Shown here: positions 1-8,073 of the stretch, in pieces
Layout of the letters: the number at the start of each line of letters is the position of its first letter
How positions within the stretch are numbered: the first letter of the stretch is position 1
Virus record (IMG/VR): IMGVR_UViG_3300034272_002450
Span: 1-53,385 of that record
Length of the DNA stretch: 53,385 nucleotides
Origin: a virus
Strand: one strand, 5' to 3'
The notes under the pieces: model-generated
What the model saw: only the letters and a program-made list of their open reading frames with translations
The model's database searches: none
What the model was told of the DNA's origin: nothing
Program-made: the position numbers and the translations under genes

Positions 1-42
1 TTTCAAGGAAATGACCTATACTTAGAATATAAAATGAATTAA
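1..42 (+). CDS. C-terminal tail of a gene entering from the left edge
   Basis: Frame 1 is open from the first base to TAA at 40-42 and would end in EYKMN. Only 13 codons are visible, so no family can be named. The stop lies 9 bases before the next ATG, which matches the tight packing of this arm. It could also be non-coding. Confidence 0.35.
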   Translation, partial: FQGNDLYLEYKMN

Positions 43-51
43 AATTAAACA

Positions 52-1143
52 ATGAAAAAAATAGTAGTATTAGGCGGAGGAGGGTTCATAGGTGGACACC
101 TTGCCAAAAGATTAAAAGAAGAAGGAAATCACGTAAGAGTATGTGATATTAAAAAACACGAATACTTCTTTCAAGACGAGTTCTGTCATGAATTTATTTT
201 AGGAGATTTAACAGACCCTAAAGTTGTAGAACTTGTAATTGAAGAAGGTGTTGATGAAGTATATCAACTTGCTGCCGATATGGGTGGAGCATTGTATATC
301 TTTACAGGTGAACACGATGCAGATGTTATGTATAATTCAGCAACAATTAATCTTAACGTAGTAAGAGAATGTGTTAAGAAAAAAGTGGGTAAAGTATTCT
401 ATTCATCATCAGCATGTATGTACCCTGAACACAATCAGTTAGACCCTGAAAATCCAAATTGTGAGGAATCATCGGCTTACCCTGCTAACCCTGATTCTGA
501 ATATGGATGGGAGAAACTATTTTCAGAAAGATTATACTTGGCTTTTAATAGAAACTACGGTTTAGATGTTAGAGTTGCAAGATTCCACAATATCTTTGGA
601 CCTCAAGGTACATGGACAGGTGGTAGAGAAAAATCACCAGCGGCAATGTGTAGAAAAGCTGCTGAAGCTAAAGACGGAGACGTTATTGAGGTTTGGGGTA
701 GCGGAATGCAAACTCGTTCTTTCTTATACGTTGATGAATGTGTTGAAGCGGTATTGAGATTAATGGAGAGTGATTTTGTTGGTCCTGTTAATATTGGTAG
801 TGAAGAAATGGTTACAATTAATCAATTAGCAGGAATGGCAATTGCAATTTCAGATAAAGATATAGAAATCAAAAATATTGAAGGACAACAATTTATTGAT
901 AAGTATGGTTTCAAATGTCCATTAGGTGTTCAAGGAAGAAATTCAGATAACAAACTTTATAGAGAAAAAGTTGGTTGGGAAGTTAGTCAACCACTTTCTA
1001 TAGGACTTAAAAAAACATATCAATGGATTAAATCACAAGTTGATAAAAAAGAATTAGAAACTAAATGGATTTATGAAAGTCCAGATGGAGAAACGATTTA
1101 CAAAAGAGAGATTGGAAATGTTGAAAGACATAAAATTAAATAA
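52..1143 (+). CDS. GDP-mannose 3,5-epimerase-like NAD-dependent epimerase
   Basis: Extended short-chain dehydrogenase of 363 aa, close to the usual length. The NAD-binding glycine motif GGGGFIGG is at residues 8-15, the catalytic region SSSACMYP at 118-125 and YxxxK as YGWEK at 151-155. The stretches RFHNIFGPQGTW, GGREKSPAA, GMQTRSF and GRNSDN are those of the plant-type GDP-mannose 3,5-epimerase branch, which converts GDP-mannose to GDP-galactose-type sugars. Two glycosyltransferases lie 2-3 kb downstream on the same strand, so an activated sugar for glycan building or virion/DNA modification is the likely product. The exact substrate is inference; other GDP-sugar epimerases are the alternative. 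Confidence 0.85.
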   Translation: MKKIVVLGGGGFIGGHLAKRLKEEGNHVRVCDIKKHEYFFQDEFCHEFILGDLTDPKVVELVIEEGVDEVYQLAADMGGALYIFTGEHDADVMYNSATINLNVVRECVKKKVGKVFYSSSACMYPEHNQLDPENPNCEESSAYPANPDSEYGWEKLFSERLYLAFNRNYGLDVRVARFHNIFGPQGTWTGGREKSPAAMCRKAAEAKDGDVIEVWGSGMQTRSFLYVDECVEAVLRLMESDFVGPVNIGSEEMVTINQLAGMAIAISDKDIEIKNIEGQQFIDKYGFKCPLGVQGRNSDNKLYREKVGWEVSQPLSIGLKKTYQWIKSQVDKKELETKWIYESPDGETIYKREIGNVERHKIK

Positions 1144-1149
1144 TTAAAA

Positions 1150-1884
1150 ATGGGTAAAGTATTAAAACCTAAACCTACCTCAACTTTGTCAAGTGACGAA
1201 GTTCCAGTTAGAAATAAGAAACAGCAAATCTGTTCAATAATTAAACGAAAAACAAAAGAAAAATTTTTATCAGAAAGTCAAAAAGAATATTATAGTAAAT
1301 TATCTTCAAATCAAATTACAATATGTTCAGGTCCAGCAGGTGTTGGTAAAAGTTATATCGCAATGAAATGTGCGGTAGATTTATTAGCCGACCCAAACAC
1401 ACCATATGAAAAAATAATCATAGTAAGACCAGCGGTTGAAGCTGAAGAAAAATTAGGTAGTTTACCTGGTGGTGTTGAAGAAAAATTAGACCCATATATT
1501 TTCCCATCATATTATTTGTTAAATAAAATAATTGGAAAAGAATCTAGAGAAAAATTAAAAGAGATTGAGGCAATCGAAGTTTTTGCCTTGGCTTACATGA
1601 GAGGGATGAATATTGATAATTCAATATTAATATTTGAGGAAGCTCAAAATTCAACCCCGAGTCAAATGAAACTTTTATTAACAAGAATTGGATTTAATTC
1701 TAAATTTTTTATCTCGGGTGATTTGGAACAATTTGATAGACACAAAGATAAAACTCACACAGGATTGTGGGACGCACTACAAAAATTTCAAAATATGAAT
1801 GATGTTGGCGTATTTGAATTTAAATCTACAGACATTGTTAGAAATCCATTAATTTCAAAAATATTAGAAAGATACGAAGAATGA
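1150..1884 (+). CDS. phoH: PhoH-like P-loop ATPase
   Basis: Protein of 244 aa with Walker A GPAGVGKS at residues 61-68, followed by the PhoH signatures IIIVRPAVEAEEKLG, LPGGVEEKLDPY and the Walker B/sensor block FEEAQNSTPSQMK with SGDLEQFD. PhoH proteins are cytoplasmic ATPases with proposed RNA-related roles and are very common in marine and T4-like phages; their function in infection is not settled. The gene starts 6 nt after the epimerase stop and its TGA overlaps the next ATG (ATGA), so it belongs to a leftmost operon. An N-terminal extension of about 40 basic residues precedes the ATPase core. Confidence 0.93.
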   Translation: MGKVLKPKPTSTLSSDEVPVRNKKQQICSIIKRKTKEKFLSESQKEYYSKLSSNQITICSGPAGVGKSYIAMKCAVDLLADPNTPYEKIIIVRPAVEAEEKLGSLPGGVEEKLDPYIFPSYYLLNKIIGKESREKLKEIEAIEVFALAYMRGMNIDNSILIFEEAQNSTPSQMKLLLTRIGFNSKFFISGDLEQFDRHKDKTHTGLWDALQKFQNMNDVGVFEFKSTDIVRNPLISKILERYEE

Positions 1885-2477
1885 AAATAGGTATTGAATT
1901 AAATGGAGTACTTAGAGACACTTTAAAAAAAATCCAACAAGAGTACGAAAAATGGTACATTGAAAATCCTTTCAAAGAAGAAGAGGAAGATGATTTCAAA
2001 TATGAGGTCATTTCTGAATTAACTTCATTAGATATTTCCAAACATTTAAAATTTAGAGATAGTAATGAGTTATACGATTTTTTGTATAAAGAACACACAA
2101 TGGAAATATTTGGTCACGCGGGTTCGGTTGAACCATCTGGTCTTTTAGATTTTAATGATTTTTATTTGGACATGAGAGAAGAACACGACATTCTTATTGT
2201 TTCAGATGAAATAGGTAAATCAAAACCAGCTTCGTTATTTTTTATTTCTAAGTTTGGATGCTTGGTTGAGTCTGTAAAATTTTATAGTGAAAGCACAATT
2301 AATTCTTTATGGGATTCAGTAGACGTTTTACTTACTGCTAATCCTAACCTATTATTAAACCATCCCAAAGATAAAGTGGTTATTAAGTTTAACACAGTTT
2401 ATAATAAGGATATTGAATTTGAACACAAAATTTCAAGTTTAAAAGAACTTAAATTAAAAATACAAGAAATACTATGA
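1881..2477 (+). CDS. HAD-like protein with a degenerate nucleophile motif
   Basis: 198 aa. The N-terminus MKIGIELNGVLRDT resembles motif I of HAD phosphatases (DxDGVxRDT), but the two catalytic aspartates are replaced by Glu6 and Asn8. A later LIVSDEIGKSKPAS is placed like motif II/III (S/T then K), and VDVLLTANP like the last acidic motif but without a DD pair. It may bind a nucleotide or sugar phosphate without turning it over, or act as a partner of PhoH, with which it overlaps by 4 nt (ATGA). The fold assignment rests on short motifs only. Confidence 0.5.
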   Translation: MKIGIELNGVLRDTLKKIQQEYEKWYIENPFKEEEEDDFKYEVISELTSLDISKHLKFRDSNELYDFLYKEHTMEIFGHAGSVEPSGLLDFNDFYLDMREEHDILIVSDEIGKSKPASLFFISKFGCLVESVKFYSESTINSLWDSVDVLLTANPNLLLNHPKDKVVIKFNTVYNKDIEFEHKISSLKELKLKIQEIL

Positions 2478-2758
2478 TACCAGTGTTAGGCGAAAATTAT
2501 TTTATCGATTTAGATAAAATTGAAGGTTACTTAGATATGGGTCAGGATGATAACACATCTGATTCATTGACAGGGGTTACAGAAACAAGAATTAATATTA
2601 TTAAATTTGAAATGGTTAAAATGTTATTAGAAACCGTTTTAACTGAACAGGAAATTATGGACGAAAAACTTGGAATGAAGTCAAACTCAAACACCAGTAT
2701 TCCTTTCAGAATAGCATTTAATAGCTTACTAAATAAAAAACTAATCAATCATTATTAA
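2474..2758 (+). CDS. Hypothetical phage protein, 94 aa
   Basis: Overlaps the preceding stop by 4 nt (ATGA) and is followed after one base by the next gene, so it is translated as part of the phoH operon. It begins MIPVLGENYFIDLDKI and carries an acidic, Ser/Asp-rich patch near residue 25, then a helical segment with LLETVLTEQEIMDEK. No motif of known function is recognised. Confidence 0.7.
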   Translation: MIPVLGENYFIDLDKIEGYLDMGQDDNTSDSLTGVTETRINIIKFEMVKMLLETVLTEQEIMDEKLGMKSNSNTSIPFRIAFNSLLNKKLINHY

Positions 2759-2759
2759 T

Positions 2760-3812
2760 ATGGAAAACCAATTGCAAGACAAAGTAAAACAATCCATTAA
2801 GGTATTGAGAGACAAACAAGCCAGAATCTATTTTTTAGTGCAAGACACTAAAGGTAATGCTAAGGCTTCTGTTAGACTTATATACCAAATGGCAAAAACA
2901 TTAAAAGATAACGGATTCAACCCAATTATACTACACGAAAAGGCAGACTACGCTGGTGTGATTGCGTGGTTGGATGAAGAATATATGTCATTACCACACA
3001 AAGCCATCGAAGGTCAAAATTTAGAAATCTCACCTGAAGACTTTTTAGTTATTCCTGAAGTTTTTGGATTTGTTATGGACCAAGTTAAACAATTACCATG
3101 TGCAAAAATAGTGTTAACACAACAATATGCACACATGTTAGAAACACTTCAACCAGGACAAACTTGGAATCAATTTGGATTTTTAAAATGCATTACAACA
3201 TCAAACAAACAAAAAGAATATATTGAGAGAGTAATGAGACAAATATCATTTGATATTGTGGAACCTTTAATAGGTGAAGAATTTACCCCAAAGTCAACTC
3301 CATCAATGCCAATTATTGGTATTCATACTAAAGAACAAAGCGATGCCATTAACATTATTAAAACATTTTATTTAAAGTTCCCACAATACAGATGGTTTAC
3401 CTTTAGAGATTTAAGAGGTCTATCTGAAAAAGAATTTGCAAATTCACTTAGAGATTGTTTTTTAAGTGTTTGGATTGATGACCACAGTGGTTTTGGTACA
3501 TTCCCATTAGAGTCTATGAAATCTAATGTTCCTGTAATTGGTAAAGTACCAAATTTATCACCTGATTGGATGACGGAAGACAATGGTATTTGGATTACAG
3601 ACCAAACATTATTCCCTGACCTTATTGCCGATTATGTACAGAATTGGTTAGAAGATAACATTGACCCTAAAATATTTGGGGAAATGAAGACCACAGTTGA
3701 AAGATATTCAGATAAACCAAAATTCGAATCTTCAATAGTTTCACTATTTGAGGGGTACTTGAACACAAGAGCAGACTCATTCGAAAATCAAATTTCTAAA
3801 ACAGAAGAATAA
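2760..3812 (+). CDS. GT-B fold glycosyltransferase-like protein
   Basis: 350 aa. The N-terminal half has the Rossmann-like start YFLVQDTKGNAKASVRLIYQMAK. The C-terminal half has FLSVWIDDHSGFGTFPLESM followed by NVPVIGKVPNLSPDWM and NGIW, the arrangement of the donor-sugar site in GT4-like glycosyltransferases (G-x-G-T-x-P-x-E). It sits between the phoH block and a GT2-type enzyme, 1 nt before that gene, so the two transferases are co-translated. Target (capsid, DNA, host glycan) cannot be told. Confidence 0.7.
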   Translation: MENQLQDKVKQSIKVLRDKQARIYFLVQDTKGNAKASVRLIYQMAKTLKDNGFNPIILHEKADYAGVIAWLDEEYMSLPHKAIEGQNLEISPEDFLVIPEVFGFVMDQVKQLPCAKIVLTQQYAHMLETLQPGQTWNQFGFLKCITTSNKQKEYIERVMRQISFDIVEPLIGEEFTPKSTPSMPIIGIHTKEQSDAINIIKTFYLKFPQYRWFTFRDLRGLSEKEFANSLRDCFLSVWIDDHSGFGTFPLESMKSNVPVIGKVPNLSPDWMTEDNGIWITDQTLFPDLIADYVQNWLEDNIDPKIFGEMKTTVERYSDKPKFESSIVSLFEGYLNTRADSFENQISKTEE

Positions 3813-3813
3813 T

Positions 3814-4620
3814 ATGAACAATACATTATCATTATCAGTTATATTACCAATAAAATCAGCAAAGGCAAAAGATTTTACTGAGTACTTTGAAAAAGCAATC
3901 ACATCTTTAAAGAACCAACAAATTGTATTTGAAGAATTAGTTATTGTTCACACTCAAGAACAATCGTTAGTTGAAATTTTAGACACTTACGATTTTGGAG
4001 AATTAAACGTCACAAAACTTCTATGGGACAAAGAATCTAATTATGCGGACCAAGTTAATCACGGTATTAAAAACGCTAAAGGAACTTGGGTTTCTCTTTT
4101 TGAATTTGATGACGAATATTCTTCTATTTGGTTTAAGAATGTAAAAAACTATATTGACTCATATCCAGAAGTTCAAATGTTTTTACCCGTGGTTGTTGAA
4201 ACGGATGAAAAAGGATTGTTTGCTGGTTTTACAAATGAAGCAACATTCGCAGCAAATTTCTCACAGGAAATGGGAATTTTAACAAACGACACATTACAAG
4301 AATATCAAAATTTTCAAACCGCAGGTTCAGTATTTAAAAAATCGATTATAGAAGATTTTGGAGGATTTAAACCTTCCATCAAGTTAACTTTCATCTACGA
4401 GTTCTTATTAAGATTGACGTACAACTCAATTTCAATTATGACAATCCCTAGACTTGGATACAAACACGTAAACTTGAGAGAGGGTTCTATTTTTTGGAAC
4501 TACAAGTATGGTGAAAACAAAATGGTTGAAGACGAAGTAAAATTTTGGATTCAAACCGCAAAACGAGAATATTTCTTCACTGACGACAGAGTCATAAAAT
4601 ATCAATCTGAAAATGCGTAA
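3814..4620 (+). CDS. Family 2-like (GT-A) glycosyltransferase
   Basis: 268 aa. The N-terminus LSVILPIKSAKAKDFTEYFE with a conserved LVIVHTQ strand and the acidic EFDDEYSS at about residue 103 (a DxD-type metal/nucleotide-sugar site) mark the GT-A fold. The middle contains SYPEVQMFLPVVVETD and a helical C-terminal half. Its ATG follows the previous stop after one base, and its own TAA is immediately followed by the sigma-factor ATG. With the epimerase at 52 and the GT-B protein it forms a sugar cassette. Confidence 0.7.
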   Translation: MNNTLSLSVILPIKSAKAKDFTEYFEKAITSLKNQQIVFEELVIVHTQEQSLVEILDTYDFGELNVTKLLWDKESNYADQVNHGIKNAKGTWVSLFEFDDEYSSIWFKNVKNYIDSYPEVQMFLPVVVETDEKGLFAGFTNEATFAANFSQEMGILTNDTLQEYQNFQTAGSVFKKSIIEDFGGFKPSIKLTFIYEFLLRLTYNSISIMTIPRLGYKHVNLREGSIFWNYKYGENKMVEDEVKFWIQTAKREYFFTDDRVIKYQSENA

Positions 4621-5367
4621 ATGCAAGAAACACTCTCTGCCACAACAGAAGATGTTTTATCTAAAAAAAGAGGAAGAAAAGCGGTTAACTTAAATTATTT
4701 TGATGTAAGAGAAGAGGAGGCGGTAAGAAATTTTCTAATCGCCGAAACATCATACGAAAAGAATAAGATTTATAACGAATTTTTAAGAGGCCCTCTTGAT
4801 AAGATGATTTCATCTATTATTAGGCGATATAAATTATATCGAAAGGATATGGACTTCAATGAAATTCATACGGATACCCATTCCTTTTTAATGACCAAAG
4901 TTGACAAGTTTAAGCCTGACAAAAACAAAAAGGCTTATTCTTATTTTGGGACTATTTGCAAGAACTACTTGATGGGTCAAATCATTAAGGACCAAAAAGA
5001 AACTAATAGAAAAATATCTTACGAAGACATTTCATCTAGCCTTGAGGAAAGGGCTGACATGTCTTATAGAATAGATGATGACGTAATTGAAACTCATGTT
5101 ATTATTAATGAATATCTTAAAGAGTTAAAGGAATTCATTGAATCTGAACAGTTAAATGATAATGAACGAAAATTAGGTTATGCCTTAATTGATTTGTTTG
5201 ATAACTACGAAAGCATATTCTCAGGTGCGGATAATAACAAATTTAATAAAAATGTTATTCTATTATCACTACGAGAAATGACAAATTTAAGTACAAAAGA
5301 GATTCGTAGTTCTATCAAAAGATTCAAAAAATTATATACAATCATTCAGGTTAAAATGAAAAACTAA
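4621..5367 (+). CDS. gp55-like late sigma factor
   Basis: 248 aa. Residues 92-130 (KVDKFKPDKNKKAYSYFGTI then CKNYLMGQIIKDQKETNRK) match the region-2-like core of T4 gp55, where a K/N-rich loop, an aromatic YF pair and a helix with basic residues follow each other. A C-terminal helical part ends in SIKRFKKLYTIIQVK. T4 gp55 directs host RNA polymerase to late promoters with only a -10-like TATAAATA element. Here TATTTAT(A/T) recurs before many genes and is the obvious candidate target. The N-terminus carries KKRGRKAVNLNYF. Longer than T4 gp55 (185 aa). Confidence 0.72.
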   Translation: MQETLSATTEDVLSKKRGRKAVNLNYFDVREEEAVRNFLIAETSYEKNKIYNEFLRGPLDKMISSIIRRYKLYRKDMDFNEIHTDTHSFLMTKVDKFKPDKNKKAYSYFGTICKNYLMGQIIKDQKETNRKISYEDISSSLEERADMSYRIDDDVIETHVIINEYLKELKEFIESEQLNDNERKLGYALIDLFDNYESIFSGADNNKFNKNVILLSLREMTNLSTKEIRSSIKRFKKLYTIIQVKMKN

Positions 5368-5374
5368 TAAAAAA

Positions 5375-5383
5375 GTATTTATA
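5375..5383 (+). promoter_or_regulatory. Phage-type promoter motif GTATTTATA
   Basis: TATTTATA at 5376-5383 ends 3 nt before the ATG at 5387, in the 19-nt gap after the sigma-factor gene. It would start the tail/baseplate block. Confidence 0.55.
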
Positions 5384-5386
5384 GGT

Positions 5387-5755
5387 ATGCCAAGACCACA
5401 GAGAAAAGAAATTAATTTTACTAAAGATTCTATATTATCGCTTATGCAAGAAATCTATAATGAGCTTGTCGAGCAAAGACAGACTGCAATTAGAATTCAA
5501 AATAAAATGTTAGCAATGTTGAAAGACCCTGCTGATATGACAACTATTGGCCCTGTAATTGAAAAACAACAAAAAATTGTTAATGATTGTGTTGAGAAAA
5601 AAATCAGTTTGTCAAAATTACAATCCAGCATTTGGGAAAAATCAAACAATAACAAAGAAGAATCATTTTCAATTGCAGATTTGGATGACGATTTAATACA
5701 GAATCTTATTGAAAAAGATGTTTCCAACGATGAGGAATCATATAAAATGAGATAA
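5387..5755 (+). CDS. Hypothetical phage protein, 122 aa
   Basis: Helical protein beginning MPRPQRKEINFTKDSILSLM with a central stretch QRQTAIRIQNKMLAML and an acidic C-terminal part (SIADLDDDLIQNLIEKD). No known domain seen. It opens the gene block leading to the baseplate protein at 8063 and is preceded by its own TATTTATA motif, so a small assembly or virion role is plausible. Confidence 0.75.
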   Translation: MPRPQRKEINFTKDSILSLMQEIYNELVEQRQTAIRIQNKMLAMLKDPADMTTIGPVIEKQQKIVNDCVEKKISLSKLQSSIWEKSNNNKEESFSIADLDDDLIQNLIEKDVSNDEESYKMR

Positions 5756-5758
5756 GAT

Positions 5759-7858
5759 ATGCCATTAGATTTAAATTCTACTCAACAATCGATATCAAGC
5801 AAACTTGATGCATTTAAAACCTATACAGACGTATCAAGGTCTGAAAAAGGTTTTTTAGGCAAGTTGGCAAATTCTGCATCAGAGGCAAATTCACAAATTA
5901 CAAGTCAGTTAGACAAGGTAAAAGATTTACAAAAAAGATTTCAGAGAGACCCAAAAAACTCAATGGACCAACTTCTTGGGTTTTTAGGTCAAACACAGGG
6001 AAATGGGTCTGGTACTTTAACATATTTAAGAAAAAAAATATTAGAGGCCGCGGCAAAAATTGAGCCCAAGTTATCTGGCATAATGAAAGAAGAAACAATC
6101 AAAGCCCTTGGTTGTTCTGTTGAACAGACGTATAATGGTACTTCTTCCGCTAGTTTATCTATCCAACCTTTACCTTTAAGGCCTCAACAAGAAGGAATAT
6201 ATATTCCCGTAAATTCTATAGATTTTTTTTCAAATTTAAAACAATCGCCAGAAACAAAATTTGGTAAGGTTTATTACGAAAAACCAGAACCATCAGGTAG
6301 TCTTACATTCAAACCATTTGGAGGAAGCGTTCCTTTCCCAATGAACAAACAGTTATATAACTTAATGACCTCAGATAACGAAAATAGGTCTTTTAGTCAA
6401 ATAAATGGTAAAAATTATTTAGGTAAATCAGGTCAAAATCTTTTTGATATTCAGTATTCCAAAACAAATAGTTTTGGAGTTACTGGCGATTATTATAGAA
6501 TTATTTTAGTTGATAGGGAAGATGGTTCGGGAAATTTAACTAATAATGTTGGTGAATTTATATCCGATTATTATAGCACAATTAAATTGATTGATACAGT
6601 TGATATTGGAGCTCAAATTGTGAATTTAATATCAGGTGCAATAAATATACAAGCACAAGTTGGGTACGGAGCATTAGATAACCAAAGTAGATTTAGTTTA
6701 ATTGCTGCAAGAATACTTGGACTTTGTTTTGACGATAGAAGAGAAATTGATGTAAGCGGAGTTGCCAAAGTTGCAGAATTGGACGGCGTTGACGATTCTT
6801 TTTTCGAATTAAATGAAATTGATTTACGAAACATTGAAGTTCAGATTTCAAACATTCAAAAAGGAATAATAGAATTTCAAGATTGTGATAATATAAAGTT
6901 ACCTGTAGATTCTGAAGTTTTAGTTGATGAATTGATTGACTTTAGGGATACCGAAAGCGGTACTACGGTTGAAGAACAAGTTGCAGTTTTAGAAACAATT
7001 ATTGATTCAATATCAAATAATCCTGATTGGTCTTTGAATGGTCCTAACAGTTTAAATGTTAAAGTATCAATAGATACAAACGTAATTAAAAAAATTCCTT
7101 TAGCGGTAGCCGCGGGAGTTTTAACACCTAAAAATCTATTACCACTATACACTTTATTATCTGTTGTACAATCAGGCGCAACATACACATATAATCAAGC
7201 AGTATCAAGCGCAAACACTTTTATAAATTCCGCAAACACAATAAGTACTAATGTCGGTAACGCAGGTGCAAACATTGGTAAACAGGGTAGTAATATTGTT
7301 AACGACGGAGCGGACTTTTTAAAAAAATATAAAACATTTTCAATTCAGGTAATTTCAAAAATAAATGCTGAGTTTTTAAAAGTTTTATATGAAATACTAA
7401 AAAAAGATATTATAAATTTAGTTTCTATTATTATTCAAGATGCGGTAAAATCTAAGATTCTAAAAAAATATGCCATTATTTTAAGATTAGTTCAATTAGC
7501 ACTTATTATATCTCAATTAATTAATGACTATAGAAAGTGTAAAAGTCTTTTAGATAATATTTTACTATTGTTAAATTTGGTTGGTCAATTTGTTAAAAAA
7601 CCAGGAAATGAAATACCTCTTCCTTTATTGGCATTGGCAAGTTTGTTACCTGGTACTTCTCCCGAAAGAACAACAACAAATGCAATTGAAGGTCTTCAAG
7701 GATTAGGAATTCCAACAGGTACCTTACCTGATGGTTCACCAAATTTGATGTTATTATATAATCTTGTTTCAAATAAAGCAATTGATAGGGAAGAAGCTGA
7801 AAATGGTAAAATTGAGGTTGTTACTTTATCAGGACCAGGATTCGGTAAAAAATTATAA
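5759..7858 (+). CDS. Large probable tail/baseplate protein, 699 aa
   Basis: Not recognised by family. Residues 1-110 are Gln/Ser/Lys-rich and helical, about 110-450 look beta-rich with many aromatic residues, and about 480-530 form an Ala/Asn/Gly-rich low-complexity segment (SANTISTNVGNAGANIGK). Three strongly hydrophobic helices follow (for example INLVSIIIQDAV, YAIILRLVQLALIISQLI and LLLLNLVGQFV). That design, a soluble body with a hydrophobic C-terminal bundle, would suit a tail-interior or membrane-contacting protein. It starts 3 nt after the preceding gene and lies two genes before the baseplate hub candidate. Confidence 0.75.
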   Translation: MPLDLNSTQQSISSKLDAFKTYTDVSRSEKGFLGKLANSASEANSQITSQLDKVKDLQKRFQRDPKNSMDQLLGFLGQTQGNGSGTLTYLRKKILEAAAKIEPKLSGIMKEETIKALGCSVEQTYNGTSSASLSIQPLPLRPQQEGIYIPVNSIDFFSNLKQSPETKFGKVYYEKPEPSGSLTFKPFGGSVPFPMNKQLYNLMTSDNENRSFSQINGKNYLGKSGQNLFDIQYSKTNSFGVTGDYYRIILVDREDGSGNLTNNVGEFISDYYSTIKLIDTVDIGAQIVNLISGAINIQAQVGYGALDNQSRFSLIAARILGLCFDDRREIDVSGVAKVAELDGVDDSFFELNEIDLRNIEVQISNIQKGIIEFQDCDNIKLPVDSEVLVDELIDFRDTESGTTVEEQVAVLETIIDSISNNPDWSLNGPNSLNVKVSIDTNVIKKIPLAVAAGVLTPKNLLPLYTLLSVVQSGATYTYNQAVSSANTFINSANTISTNVGNAGANIGKQGSNIVNDGADFLKKYKTFSIQVISKINAEFLKVLYEILKKDIINLVSIIIQDAVKSKILKKYAIILRLVQLALIISQLINDYRKCKSLLDNILLLLNLVGQFVKKPGNEIPLPLLALASLLPGTSPERTTTNAIEGLQGLGIPTGTLPDGSPNLMLLYNLVSNKAIDREEAENGKIEVVTLSGPGFGKKL

Positions 7859-7860
7859 AA

Positions 7861-8073
7861 ATGAAAGACGAAAAATTTGAAGAAATTATAAATGGGATAT
7901 CCAATCTAAAGGATTTACCTAATACTAAATTAGTTGAGTATTTAGACTTATTGTCGTCAGATTTTGAGTCAACAAAAGAATCGATTATAAAAGGTACTCT
8001 TTATTTAGATAAAGTAGAAGAGATGTATAACAGAATATTAAAAACATATCAAGAAAGAAATAATGGAAAATAA
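7861..8073 (+). CDS. Small hypothetical protein, 70 aa
   Basis: Acidic helical protein with EEIINGISNLKDLPNTKLVE followed by a second helix. It starts 2 nt after the 699-aa gene and its 3' end overlaps the next start by 11 nt, so its translation is tied to the baseplate hub gene. A chaperone or adaptor for a neighbouring virion protein is possible but unproven. Confidence 0.7.
   Translation: MKDEKFEEIINGISNLKDLPNTKLVEYLDLLSSDFESTKESIIKGTLYLDKVEEMYNRILKTYQERNNGK

Noticed and set aside
5898-7781. Several minus-strand frames opposite the 699-aa gene
   Set aside because: They have no promoter or start context and mirror the codon pattern of the plus-strand gene.
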